From contig NZ_QGTR01000003.1 in the NCBI RefSeq assembly GCF_003182275.1, positions 806,001-870,000 of the forward strand: a DNA stretch of 64,000 bases. The letters run 5' to 3'. Below the pieces are notes generated by a model. It made no database searches. It saw only the letters and a program-made list of their open reading frames with translations, and had not been told where the DNA came from. A program made the translations under genes and the position numbers. This stretch comes from Hoeflea marina. GTDB lineage: Bacteria > Pseudomonadota > Alphaproteobacteria > Rhizobiales > Rhizobiaceae. Below, in pieces: positions 31,952-41,181 of the stretch; position 1 is the stretch's first letter; every line of letters begins with the position of its first letter.

Positions 31952-34900
31952 TCACGCCCGGAGGGATCGGGCAAGATCGCTCATCATGCCGGCCGCCACG
32001 GTGAGCCTGGCGACCGTCAGTTCGCCGGATTCGGCCAGATTGAGGATCTGGCTGCGGACATGGGTGATGCGCGACTGGTTGGCTTCAAGCCAGTCGGCCA
32101 CCGGATCCTGCATCTTGGGACCGGCCAGCAGGGCCGCCACGGAGATCGCGCGCCGGGCCTCGGAGATCTCATCGAGATTGCGCGCCAGCGCCAGGTCCTC
32201 GTAATGGTCCGATGTCTGCACCCGATCGGCCGCGGCGGTGATGCGGCCGATCCGGAACGTGTCCGTCACCGTGAAGAAGGCCTGGCTGGCGCGCGGCAGG
32301 CCGACGGCGGCAAGGCGCGCCACCTGCAGGATTTCCGGCGCCAGCATCAGCGCGCCGAGGCCGGCGATCTCGCCGGCGAGAATGGCGGGCACGCCCTGCT
32401 CGACCAGCTGCGCGCGTGTCGCATCGGTCTCGTCGCGCAGGAATTCGGACATGGCGGCGTTGAGATGCGGCATCAGCCGGGTGATCCCCTCACCGAGCGA
32501 GGCGACGGTCGATCCGAGATCGCCCATGACCGCGCCGGTCTTCAGCGCCCAGGAGGCGGCGGTCCTGACCGCATCGCCGATGCGGCGGTAGAGGTCGTTC
32601 TGAACGCTGCCGGGGACCAGATTGTCGAGGGCGTCGACCTGCGCATAGAGGGCATTGAGCGACAGGCCGTCGCGGGCCAGCACATAGGCCCGCACGATCT
32701 CGGCCGCCGTCGCGCCGGTCTTGTCGCCGAGCCGGACGACAAAGGCCGGCCCGCCGCGGTTGATCGAATCATTGGCGAGCACGGTGCTCACGATCTCGCG
32801 GTGCAGTCGGTGGGTCTCGATGTCGCGGGTGTGGCCCTTGAGCATCCTGGCCGGGAAATAGGCGAGCAATGTGCCGGCGAAATAGGGATCGTCTGGCAGA
32901 TTGCTCTCAACGATCTCGTCGAAGAGCACCAGCTTGGAATAGGACAGCAGCACCCCGATTTCCGGACGGGTCAGCGCCCTGCCGGCCGAGCGCCGCTCGG
33001 CGAGCGCCGCGTCGTCGGGCAGGTATTCGACCTTGCGGTTGAGCAGTCCGCGCGCCTCGAGATTGGTCATCAGCCGCGACAGTTCGCTGACGCCGCCGAG
33101 ACCCTCGGACTGGGCCAGCGAGATGGCAAGCGATTGCAGATAGTTGTTGCGCAGCACCAGGTCGGCGACCTGATCGGTCATGGAAGCCAGCAGCGTGTTG
33201 CGCCTGGCGCGGGTGAGCCGGTTCTCGCGCATCGCATTGGCGAGCGCGATCTTGATGTTGACCTCCACGTCGGAGGTGTTGACGCCGGCGGAATTGTCGA
33301 TGGCGTCGGAGTTGCATCGGCCGCCATTTGCGGCATAGGCAATGCGTCCGCGCTGGGTGACGCCTAGATTGGCGCCTTCGCCGATCACCATGGCGCGAAC
33401 CTCGCCGGCGCTGATCCGGATGGCGTCGTTGGCCCGGTCGCCGACGTCGGCGTCGCTCTCGGTGCCGGCCTTGATGTAGGTGCCGATGCCGCCGAACCAG
33501 AGCAGGTCCGCCGGCATGCGCAGGATTGCGGTCATGATCTCTTGTGGCGTCGCCCTGCCGGCCGGCATGCCGATCGCCCGGGCGGCCTCCGGTGTCAGCT
33601 CGACGAATTTCAGCGACCGCGGAATCACCATCCCGCCCGGCGACAGCAGCGATTTGTCGTAGTCCTGCCAGCTCGAGCGCGGCAGGTCGAACAGCCGGCG
33701 GCGTTCGGCGAAGCTCGCCGCGCAATCGGGGTCGGGATCGATGAAGATATCGCGGTGGTCGAAGGCCGCCACCAGGCGGATCTTCTCCGACAGCAGCATG
33801 CCGTTGCCGAAGACGTCGCCCGACATGTCGCCGACGCCCGCCACCGTAAACGGCGTAGTCTGGATGTCGACATCGACCTCGCGAAAGTGCCGCTTCACCG
33901 CTTCCCAGGCGCCGCGGGCGGTGATGCCCATCTTCTTGTGGTCGTAGCCTGCGGATCCGCCGGAGGCGAAGGCGTCGTCGAGCCAGAAGCTGCGTTCAAG
34001 GCTGATGGCGTTGGCGGTGTCGGAGAATGTCGCCGTGCCCTTGTCGGCGGCGACCACGAAATAGGGATCATCGCCGTCATGCCGGACCGTGTCGGCCGGC
34101 GGCACGACTGCGTCGCCGTCAAGATTGTCGGTCACCGACAAAAGGGTGCGGATGAACAGCTTGTAGGCATCGCGGCCCGCCTCGAAGATTGCGTCGCGGC
34201 CGCCCTCGGCGGGCAGCCGTTTCGGATAGAAGCCTCCCTTGGCGCCCACCGGGACGATGACGGCGTTCTTGACCTGCTGGGCCTTGACCAGGCCCAGCAC
34301 CTCGGTGCGGTAGTCCTGGGCGCGGTCTGACCAGCGCAGCCCGCCGCGGGCCACCGGTCCGAAGCGCAGATGCACTCCCTCGACCTCGGCGCTGTAGACG
34401 AAGATCTCGCGGTAGGGACGCGGTTCCGGCAGGCCGTCGAGGGCCTTGGAGTCGAGCTTGATCGCCAGCACCGGCAGGGGCGCGCCATCGGCGCCGCGCT
34501 GGAAGTAGTTGGTGCGCAGGCTTGCGCAGATGGCATTGGTGAACCGGCGCATGATGCGGTCGTCGTCCAGGCTCGGCACGGAACTCAGCGCCACCTCGAT
34601 GGCCTCCATGCCGGCGGCGGTGCGGCGCTTGCGGGTGCGCGCGTCCAGCGCCGGATCGAATCGGTCCCGGAACAACTCGTAGAGCCGCCGGGATATTTCC
34701 GGGTGGCTGTTGAGGCTCTTGGCCATGTATTCCTGCGAATAGGCGATTCCGGCCTGGCGCAGATAGCGGGCGTAGACGCGCAGCACCAGCGCCTCGCGGA
34801 CCGCAAGTCCGGCATTGATCACCAGCTGGTTGAAGCCGTCATTGTCGGTCTCGCCCCGCCAGATCGACAGGAAGGCCTCCTCGAGCCGGGCGGCGTCGCC

Positions 34901-36739
34901 GGTCAGCGAGACTGTGCGGCCGTCGGCGCGGGCGATCTCCATGTCGTGCAGGATGATCGCGCGGCCGGTGCCGTCGGCGTCCTCGTAGGAGAGATCATGG
35001 GTTTGCTCGCTGATGACGCTGAAACCGAGATGTTCGAGCAGCGGCACGCGGCGCGAGAGTTCCACCGGCGTGTCGGCGTGAAAGATCTTGAGACCGAGAT
35101 GGCTTTCGGGGTCCATGTCCGGTCGGTAGAGCGCGATGCGCAGCGCGCCGGTGTTGCGGCAGCCGGCGATGTCGGCAAGGTCGGCAAGCGCATCCTCGGG
35201 CCGGAAGCGCTCCTTGTAGGACTGGCTGACCCGGATGCGGACCGCCGCGTCGCCGCCGAGGGCGCGGAACTGGTCCTCCCAGCGCGTGACGATGGCGCGG
35301 ACATCGCGCTCCAGCCGCTCCTGGGCGATGCGCGGCGTCTTGCCGATGGTGCGGCCGATGATGAAATGGACGCGCGCCACCGCCCCCTCGGGAAAGGCCG
35401 GATAGTAAGCCGACACCCGTCCGTCATAAGCGACCTTGAGGTAGGCGCCGATGCGCTCGCGGGCGATCGAATCGTACTGATCGCGCGGCACATAGACGAT
35501 GACGGAAACGAACCGGTCGAAGCGGTCGATGCGCGGCAGCACGCGGACGCGGGGCCGATCCGACAGTTCGTTGATCTGCATGCAGAACCGGGTGAGGAGG
35601 GCCGCGTCGATCTGGAACAGGTCGTCGCGCGGATAGGACTCGAGCGTGTTGAGCAGCAGCTTGCCCGAATGGCTCTCGGGGTCGTGACCGAAGTTCGCGA
35701 CGACGGTCTCGACCTTCGACCGCAGCAGCGGGATCTTGGTCACCGAGCGGGTGTAGGCGGTGGAAGTGAACAGGCCGACGATCCGCAGCTCGCCCGTCAC
35801 ACGCCCCTGTGCGTCGAAGCGCTTGATGCCGATGTAATCCATGTAGGCGCGGCGGTGGACGACCGAACGGACATTGGCCTTGGTGACGATCAGATAGTCG
35901 GGACCCTGCAGGAAGCTCAGGATTTCCGGCGTGGTGGTGACCTGGTCGGTCCCCTGGCGCAGGACCCTGACATCGGGATCGGAGAGGATTCCCAGGCCGC
36001 CGGCCTCGGAGCGGTTGAGATGGGCGCCGCCGTCGTCCTCGGTGTAGACATATTCCCGCATGCCGAGGAAGGTGAAGTTGTTGTCGCGCAGCCAGGTCAG
36101 GAAGGCGAGGGCCTCAAGCCGCGCGCCCTTGCGATCGGGCACGCCGAGTTCGCCAAGATCGGCCTGGGCCTTGTCGAGCATGGCCAGCATCGGCTTCCAG
36201 TCGGTGACGGCCGAGCGGACCTGGTCAAGCACGAATCGCACCCGGCTCGTCAGGGTCGCCGCGGCGGCTTCCGACTGGCGCGGCATGTGGATCTGGATGT
36301 GGCTGGCCCGGCGCGCCGGGTCGCTGCCGTCGCCCTGGGCGAAGAGGACCGCGGGCCGATTGCCGTTTACGATCAGGATGGGGTGCAGCGCCATGAAGAT
36401 GTCGCGGACGAGCGAGGTGATCTCGCCCATTACCGAATCATAGAGAAACGGCTTGTTTCCGGTGGTGATGGCGAGGATCGAAACCGGATGGCCGTCGGCC
36501 TCGACCGCCTCGGGGTCGAGCAGGCTGACCCGGGCGTTGGCGCCGTCCCAGGCGCGGATTTCCCGTTCGGCCAGCACGGCAATGGCCGCCAGCGCCTCCG
36601 GCGCATACTGATTGATGTCGTCGTGACTGACACGGGAGAACAGCACGTCGGGAGCCACGAAGGGGGTCTTGCCCTTTGCGGCGATCGCGGCCGCATCGGC
36701 AATCAGCGAATCCGCCCGTCGGTTCCGTTGCACAGTCAT
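31952..36739 (-). CDS. gdhB: NAD-specific glutamate dehydrogenase (180 kDa class)
   Basis: Oxidative deamination of glutamate to 2-oxoglutarate and ammonia. 1595 residues from the ATG at 36739, preceded by GGGAGG. This matches the large NAD-GDH class of Streptomyces, Caulobacter and Pseudomonas. N-terminal ACT-like and helical regulatory part (about 1-700), then a catalytic domain with LRWSDRAQDYR, VGAKGGFYPKR, and a nucleotide-binding domain with GIGTYIKAGT and GANLG. Large unbroken size argues against an artefact. Divergent from an AhpD-like gene. Confidence 0.95.
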   Translation of the reverse strand: MTVQRNRRADSLIADAAAIAAKGKTPFVAPDVLFSRVSHDDINQYAPEALAAIAVLAEREIRAWDGANARVSLLDPEAVEADGHPVSILAITTGNKPFLYDSVMGEITSLVRDIFMALHPILIVNGNRPAVLFAQGDGSDPARRASHIQIHMPRQSEAAAATLTSRVRFVLDQVRSAVTDWKPMLAMLDKAQADLGELGVPDRKGARLEALAFLTWLRDNNFTFLGMREYVYTEDDGGAHLNRSEAGGLGILSDPDVRVLRQGTDQVTTTPEILSFLQGPDYLIVTKANVRSVVHRRAYMDYIGIKRFDAQGRVTGELRIVGLFTSTAYTRSVTKIPLLRSKVETVVANFGHDPESHSGKLLLNTLESYPRDDLFQIDAALLTRFCMQINELSDRPRVRVLPRIDRFDRFVSVIVYVPRDQYDSIARERIGAYLKVAYDGRVSAYYPAFPEGAVARVHFIIGRTIGKTPRIAQERLERDVRAIVTRWEDQFRALGGDAAVRIRVSQSYKERFRPEDALADLADIAGCRNTGALRIALYRPDMDPESHLGLKIFHADTPVELSRRVPLLEHLGFSVISEQTHDLSYEDADGTGRAIILHDMEIARADGRTVSLTGDAARLEEAFLSIWRGETDNDGFNQLVINAGLAVREALVLRVYARYLRQAGIAYSQEYMAKSLNSHPEISRRLYELFRDRFDPALDARTRKRRTAAGMEAIEVALSSVPSLDDDRIMRRFTNAICASLRTNYFQRGADGAPLPVLAIKLDSKALDGLPEPRPYREIFVYSAEVEGVHLRFGPVARGGLRWSDRAQDYRTEVLGLVKAQQVKNAVIVPVGAKGGFYPKRLPAEGGRDAIFEAGRDAYKLFIRTLLSVTDNLDGDAVVPPADTVRHDGDDPYFVVAADKGTATFSDTANAISLERSFWLDDAFASGGSAGYDHKKMGITARGAWEAVKRHFREVDVDIQTTPFTVAGVGDMSGDVFGNGMLLSEKIRLVAAFDHRDIFIDPDPDCAASFAERRRLFDLPRSSWQDYDKSLLSPGGMVIPRSLKFVELTPEAARAIGMPAGRATPQEIMTAILRMPADLLWFGGIGTYIKAGTESDADVGDRANDAIRISAGEVRAMVIGEGANLGVTQRGRIAYAANGGRCNSDAIDNSAGVNTSDVEVNIKIALANAMRENRLTRARRNTLLASMTDQVADLVLRNNYLQSLAISLAQSEGLGGVSELSRLMTNLEARGLLNRKVEYLPDDAALAERRSAGRALTRPEIGVLLSYSKLVLFDEIVESNLPDDPYFAGTLLAYFPARMLKGHTRDIETHRLHREIVSTVLANDSINRGGPAFVVRLGDKTGATAAEIVRAYVLARDGLSLNALYAQVDALDNLVPGSVQNDLYRRIGDAVRTAASWALKTGAVMGDLGSTVASLGEGITRLMPHLNAAMSEFLRDETDATRAQLVEQGVPAILAGEIAGLGALMLAPEILQVARLAAVGLPRASQAFFTVTDTFRIGRITAAADRVQTSDHYEDLALARNLDEISEARRAISVAALLAGPKMQDPVADWLEANQSRITHVRSQILNLAESGELTVARLTVAAGMMSDLARSLRA

Positions 36740-36837
36740 GCGTCTTCCTCCCGGTCTTGCGTTTGGGGGAATGCTAGCAGAAGAATTGAGCGGTGCGATG
36801 GTTTTCATCGCGATTGTCCGATTATGAAGGAATTATC

Positions 36838-37413
36838 ATGAAATCCCGCGCCAAGAAGCCGATCAGCCTTGCAATCAAGGAGGAAATGCCGCTGAGCGAG
36901 CCGATGCAGGCCTATTTCGCCAAATGCCAGGACAAGCTTGGCATGATCCCGAATGTGCTGCAGGCCTACGCCTTCAACTCCACCAAGCTCGAGGCGTTCG
37001 CCGCCCTGTACAACGACCTGATGCTTGGCCAGTCCAACCTGAGCAAGCTCGAGCGGGAGATGATCGCCGTGGCGGTCTCGGCCTGCAATCGTTGTTACTA
37101 CTGCCTCACCGCCCATGGCGCCGCCGTGCGCCAGCTGTCCGGCAATCCGGAGCTCGGCGAGCAGATGGTGATGAATTACCGGGTCGCCGATCTCGATCCG
37201 CGGCAGCGCGCCATGCTGGATTTCGCCGTGCTGGTGACGGAGGCGCCGGAGCAGATCGGCGAAGACGACCGCCAGGGGCTGCGGGACGAAGGGTTTTCCG
37301 ACCGCGATATCTGGGACATCGCCTCGGTGGCCGCCTTCTTCAACATGACCAACCGGCTGGCCTCGGCCACTGACATGCAGCCCAACCCGGAGTATCACGG
37401 CATGGCGCGCTAG
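36838..37413 (+). CDS. AhpD-like peroxidase-related protein
   Basis: Carboxymuconolactone decarboxylase/AhpD fold, 191 residues. The redox motif is CNRCYYCLTAHG: Cys86-x2-Cys89 with His93, as in alkylhydroperoxidase D-type proteins. Family members of this length are annotated as uncharacterised peroxidase-related. Start is the ATG at 36838 with AAGGAATT upstream; a GTG at 36793 is in frame but less likely. Divergent from gdhB, 98 bases apart. Peroxidase activity is inferred. Confidence 0.82.
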   Translation: MKSRAKKPISLAIKEEMPLSEPMQAYFAKCQDKLGMIPNVLQAYAFNSTKLEAFAALYNDLMLGQSNLSKLEREMIAVAVSACNRCYYCLTAHGAAVRQLSGNPELGEQMVMNYRVADLDPRQRAMLDFAVLVTEAPEQIGEDDRQGLRDEGFSDRDIWDIASVAAFFNMTNRLASATDMQPNPEYHGMAR

Positions 37414-37417
37414 CGGC

Positions 37418-37446
37418 GGGCCCAGCGTCGGGCCCAGCGTCGGGCC
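37418..37446. repeat. 12-base tandem repeat
   Basis: GGGCCCAGCGTC occurs twice in tandem (37418-37429, 37430-37441) followed by GGGCC, starting four bases after the AhpD-like stop. Possibly replication slippage; no function seen. Confidence 0.6.
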
Positions 37447-37551
37447 GGTCCGCAGCGCCTGCAGACCGGCTGTCGGACCCAATCCCGCGGCTTTTGCCGA
37501 TTTGGTGCAGACATGATATCGGCAGGAGCCGAATTTCTCAGGAGCAGAGCC

Positions 37552-37794
37552 ATGGAAGACGACCAGCGAGTCCGCGCGGCCAAGCGCGATCTTGAGCGGC
37601 TTGCCGGCGAAGGCCGGCTGTCGGCCAGCCCGGTGCTGAAATCCAGGGTCGACAGCGTCAAGGGGCACTTCGCCGCCACCGATGCCGACCAGGCCGACGC
37701 GGTGGAGGTGTGGGGCACGCGGATCGCCCGCGGCCTCGCCGTCGTCGCCTTCGTCGTTCTCGCCGGCTGGCTCTATCTGACCTATCTGCGATGA
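37552..37794 (+). CDS. Small C-terminal-anchored membrane protein
   Basis: 80 residues. A charged helical N-terminus (MEDDQRVRAAKRDLERLAGE) and a single C-terminal hydrophobic helix (about residues 60-78) ending YLR give a tail-anchored layout. I do not recognise it. A GGAG ribosome site lies 9 bases upstream. Its stop overlaps the pyridoxal kinase start (ATGA), so the two are probably cotranslated. Confidence 0.65.
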   Translation: MEDDQRVRAAKRDLERLAGEGRLSASPVLKSRVDSVKGHFAATDADQADAVEVWGTRIARGLAVVAFVVLAGWLYLTYLR

Positions 37795-38684
37795 GCGCCC
37801 CGGTGCGGCCGAAGTCCGACATCAAGCCGTCGGTGATCGTCATCTCGAGCCATGTGGTCCGCGGCTCGGTGGGAAACCGGGCGGCAGTGTTCGCGCTTGA
37901 GGCGCTGGGGCATCCGGTCTGGGCCGTTCCCACCGTGCTGCTGCCCTGGCATCCCGGACATTCCCCGGGCACGCGGATCGTGCCGCCGCCGCAGGAGTTC
38001 GCCGCGCTGATGGACGATCTGTGCGGCTCCCCCTGGCTTGGCGAGGTGGGTGCCGTGCTCAGCGGCTATCTGGGCAATGCCGAGCAGGCGGGCGACGTCG
38101 CGCGTCTGGTGGCTGCGGTGCGGAGCCGCAATCCCGACGCGCTGTATCTGTGCGACCCGGTGATTGGCGACATCGGCGGGTTGTATGTGCCCGAGGCGGT
38201 GGCCGTGGCGATGCGGGACCAGCTGATCCCGATCGCCGACATCGCCACCCCCAATGTGCATGAGCTCGGCTGGCTCACGGGCGGCGCGATCAGCGACACG
38301 CGCACCGCGATCCTGGCTGCGCAGGCGCTCGGCCCGGCACGGGTGCTGGTCACCTCGGCCATCGCGATGATGGCCGGCAGCACCGGCAACCTGCTGGTCA
38401 GCGGCGGCGCGGCGCGAATGGCCGAGCACCGCCTGATCGACAATCCGCCCAACGGCCTCGGGGACCTGATGGCCGCCACTTTCCTGGCGCGGATGCTTGA
38501 GGGACTGAGCGAGGAAAAGGCGTTGCAGATGGCCACCGGCTCGGTCTTCGAGATCCTGGCGCGCACCGCCCGGCGCGGCGCCGACGAGCTGACCCTGGAG
38601 ACCGATAGCCAGAGCCTGCGGACTCCGATGGCGCTGGTGCACATGCGGAAGATGGTGACGGCGGTGCATCCGAAACCCCTGTGA
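37791..38684 (+). CDS. pdxY: Pyridoxal kinase (PdxY-type)
   Basis: ATP-dependent phosphorylation of pyridoxal and related B6 vitamers. 297 residues. The ribokinase-like fold has SSHVVRGSVGNRAA near the start, DPVIGD in the middle and the anion-hole segment NGLGDLMAATFLA, where GLGD replaces the usual GTGD; the catalytic Asp is kept. ATGA overlap with the small membrane protein. Could also act on other B6-like substrates. Confidence 0.87.
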   Translation: MSAPVRPKSDIKPSVIVISSHVVRGSVGNRAAVFALEALGHPVWAVPTVLLPWHPGHSPGTRIVPPPQEFAALMDDLCGSPWLGEVGAVLSGYLGNAEQAGDVARLVAAVRSRNPDALYLCDPVIGDIGGLYVPEAVAVAMRDQLIPIADIATPNVHELGWLTGGAISDTRTAILAAQALGPARVLVTSAIAMMAGSTGNLLVSGGAARMAEHRLIDNPPNGLGDLMAATFLARMLEGLSEEKALQMATGSVFEILARTARRGADELTLETDSQSLRTPMALVHMRKMVTAVHPKPL

Positions 38685-38764
38685 GGCGGCGCCGGATTGC
38701 GCACACGGTGCGACGCGTCGGCAAACGCATTGATCTTGATCTCAGGGCCGGTTATGTCGGATCC

Positions 38765-39415
38765 ATGAGCACATTTCCTGACAACCTTCTGGCGGGCTAC
38801 CGTTCCTTCATGGGCGGGCGCTACTCGACCGAGAGAGAACGCTACCGGAGCCTGGCCGAGACCGGCCAGGAGCCGCACACCATGGTGATCGCGTGCTGCG
38901 ACTCGCGCGCGGCTCCGGAGACGATCTTCGACTGCGGCCCCGGCGAATTGTTCGTGGTGCGCAACGTCGCCAATCTGGTGCCGCCGCACGCGCCGGACGG
39001 CAATTATCATTCAACCTCGGCGGCACTCGAATTCGCCGTGCAGTCGCTGAAGATCCGGCAGATCGTGGTCATGGGCCACGGCCGCTGCGGCGGCATCAAG
39101 GCGGCGCTCGACCCCAATGCCGAACCGCTCTCGCCGGGCGACTTCATCGGCCAATGGATGGGGCTGCTCAAGCCCGCCGCGCAGCAGATCCAGGACAGCT
39201 CGCTCATGACCAGCGGCGAGCGGCAGGTCGCCCTGGAGCGGATCTCGATCCGCAACTCGATCGCCAATCTGCGCACCTTCCCCTGCGTCAAGATCCTCGA
39301 GGATCGCGGCAGCATGCAGCTGCACGGCGCGTGGTTCGACATTTCCTCGGGCGAATTGTGGGTGATGGATCCGCAGACCGGCGATTTCGGCCGTCCCGAT
39401 CCGTTAACCGATTGA
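38765..39415 (+). CDS. Beta-class carbonic anhydrase
   Basis: Zinc enzyme interconverting CO2 and bicarbonate. 216 residues from the ATG at 38765. Zinc ligands: Cys44 in CCDSR (44-48, with the Asp46-Arg48 dyad), His105 and Cys108 in GHGRCGG. The SASLEF-like STSAALEFAV segment and C-terminal helices are normal. Independent of upstream pdxY (81-base gap). Confidence 0.92.
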   Translation: MSTFPDNLLAGYRSFMGGRYSTERERYRSLAETGQEPHTMVIACCDSRAAPETIFDCGPGELFVVRNVANLVPPHAPDGNYHSTSAALEFAVQSLKIRQIVVMGHGRCGGIKAALDPNAEPLSPGDFIGQWMGLLKPAAQQIQDSSLMTSGERQVALERISIRNSIANLRTFPCVKILEDRGSMQLHGAWFDISSGELWVMDPQTGDFGRPDPLTD

Positions 39416-39506
39416 CACCGGCCGCGCATCACCGTTTTCTTCCGGAGTGACTGCAGAGCCGCGCCATGCCGGCCGGCCCCGTTCACGCACCGGAACTGGA
39501 CCCGCC

Positions 39507-39935
39507 ATGTGTCGCGCGATCTCGATCCTGCCCCTGGTTCTGACCGTTGTCCTCGGCGCCACTCCGGGCGCCCGCGCCGATACCCAGAACTCGCTGCTCG
39601 ATGTCTGGTACACTGCCCTCTTCGACGTCAATCGCGTGACGCTGGCCCAGCTGCTGGACGATGCCGCCGAAATCCGGATCGAGGACATCGGCGTGACCCA
39701 GAACAAGACCGAGTTTCTCGACTCGATGGACGAGTGGCAGGACATCGCCGCCTCAGCGAACTTCGCCTGGCAGCTCGACGCGACCGCCCCGGTGGATGCC
39801 AGCCGGGCGACCGCCCTGGTCTGCTACCAGTTTCCGGACAACGAGGTGCTGATCCGCGATGTGTTCACCTTCAACGAGGGCAAGATCCTCAAGGATGTCC
39901 AGACCAAGATCGCGGATGATTGCTCGGAATTCTGA
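39507..39935 (+). CDS. Secreted protein of unknown function
   Basis: 142 residues. The N-terminal signal peptide (hydrophobic ILPLVLTVVLGATPG, cleavage after ARA) is followed by about 115 mature residues. The mature part, starting DTQNSLLDVWYTALF, has an NTF2/SnoaL-like feel (alternating helix and strand, DFL/EFLDSM) but I cannot place it in a family. Two cysteines near the C-terminus could form a disulphide. Start chosen as the ATG that gives a clean signal peptide. Confidence 0.65.
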   Translation: MCRAISILPLVLTVVLGATPGARADTQNSLLDVWYTALFDVNRVTLAQLLDDAAEIRIEDIGVTQNKTEFLDSMDEWQDIAASANFAWQLDATAPVDASRATALVCYQFPDNEVLIRDVFTFNEGKILKDVQTKIADDCSEF

Positions 39936-40038
39936 CGGCCCGCGCCTCCGGGAGTCCGGCTGCGCAACCGTGCAGCTGTGATTTGACCTGGCCACCGCCG
40001 GCCCCCTACATGGGGCAACCGAATCGGAATGGCTGACG

Positions 40039-41181
40039 ATGAAACTGCTGCACACCGCCGACCTGCATCTGGGACGCCTGTTTCATGGCCGCGACCTGAT
40101 CGACGACCATGAGGCCGTGCTCGGCCAGATCGCAGCGGCGATCGACGCGCACCGTCCCGATGTCCTCATCATCGCCGGCGACATCTATGATCGCGCCGCC
40201 CCGCCGGCGAGTGCGGTGAGCCAGTTCAACGGCTTCATCCGCCGCATCTTCAACGAGACGGACACCGCCATCGTGATGATTGCCGGCAACCATGATTCGG
40301 GCGACCGCATCGGTTCCATGGCCGCGCTTGCCGACAACCGCCGGGCGCTGGTCCGCGGGCCGCTGGCGCGCGAGGAGATGCCGCTCATCCTGCGGGACGA
40401 GCATGGCCCGGTCGCCTTCTCCGGCCTGCCCTTCGGCAACGAATTCGCCGCGCGCGAGTGTTTCGTCGATACCGCCATCGCCGCCCCGGCCGATGTGCTT
40501 GCCGCGCAGCTCGCCGCTGCCCGGCGGCATGTGCCCGAATCGGCGCGCTGGGTGGTGGTGGCGCACGCCTTCGTCACCGGCGCCGACCCCTGCGAAAGCG
40601 AGCGCAAGCTGGTGGTCGGCGGAGTCGAGACGGCGCCGTCGGATCTGTTCGACGGCGCCCATTACGTGGCGCTCGGCCATCTGCACCGGCCCCAGACAGT
40701 CGGGTCGGGCCGCGTGCGCTACAGCGGCTCGCCGCTCGCCTTCGGGTTTGACGAGGCCGACACGCCGAAATCCATGGTCCTGGTCGACCTCAAGGCCGAC
40801 GGCGACGTCGAGACGACGCTGCTGCCCTTCGCGCCGCTACACCGGCTCAGGATCCTGCGCGGCGCGCTGGCGGATCTGCTCGCCGCCGCCGAGACCTCGC
40901 CGGATTTCGTCAAGGTCATCCTCACCGATCCGGCGCGCCAGATCGATCCGATGAGCCGCATCCGCGAGGCCTACGAGAATGCCGTGGTACTCAGCTATGC
41001 GCGCGACGAGACCAGGCTGGAGACCAAATCGGCCAATCTCGCGCTGGGGGCGAGCGCCGATCCGCTGCATGTGATCGCCGAGTTCCTGGCGCGCGTCCAT
41101 CCCGATGCGCAGACCGCGGCGGAACAGCGGCTGGTCAAGGCCGGACTGGCCGCCCTGGCGCACCGCGAGAGCGCGGCATGA
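40039..41181 (+). CDS. sbcD: Exonuclease subunit SbcD
   Basis: Metallophosphoesterase nuclease of the SbcCD (Mre11-Rad50) complex, which cuts hairpins and blocked ends. 380 residues. Motifs: HTADLHLG (Asp8, His10), AGDIYDRAAP, GNHDSGDR, VVAHAF, ALGHLHRPQ. sbcC starts inside its stop codon (ATGA). The complex acts on palindromes and collapsed forks in the nucleoid. Confidence 0.95.
   Translation: MKLLHTADLHLGRLFHGRDLIDDHEAVLGQIAAAIDAHRPDVLIIAGDIYDRAAPPASAVSQFNGFIRRIFNETDTAIVMIAGNHDSGDRIGSMAALADNRRALVRGPLAREEMPLILRDEHGPVAFSGLPFGNEFAARECFVDTAIAAPADVLAAQLAAARRHVPESARWVVVAHAFVTGADPCESERKLVVGGVETAPSDLFDGAHYVALGHLHRPQTVGSGRVRYSGSPLAFGFDEADTPKSMVLVDLKADGDVETTLLPFAPLHRLRILRGALADLLAAAETSPDFVKVILTDPARQIDPMSRIREAYENAVVLSYARDETRLETKSANLALGASADPLHVIAEFLARVHPDAQTAAEQRLVKAGLAALAHRESAA

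Noticed and set aside
34370-36841. 823-codon open frame opposite the glutamate dehydrogenase
   Set aside because: High-GC shadow on the other strand: no family motifs, Arg/Val/Gly/Asp-rich, and the gdhB protein opposite is clearly real.
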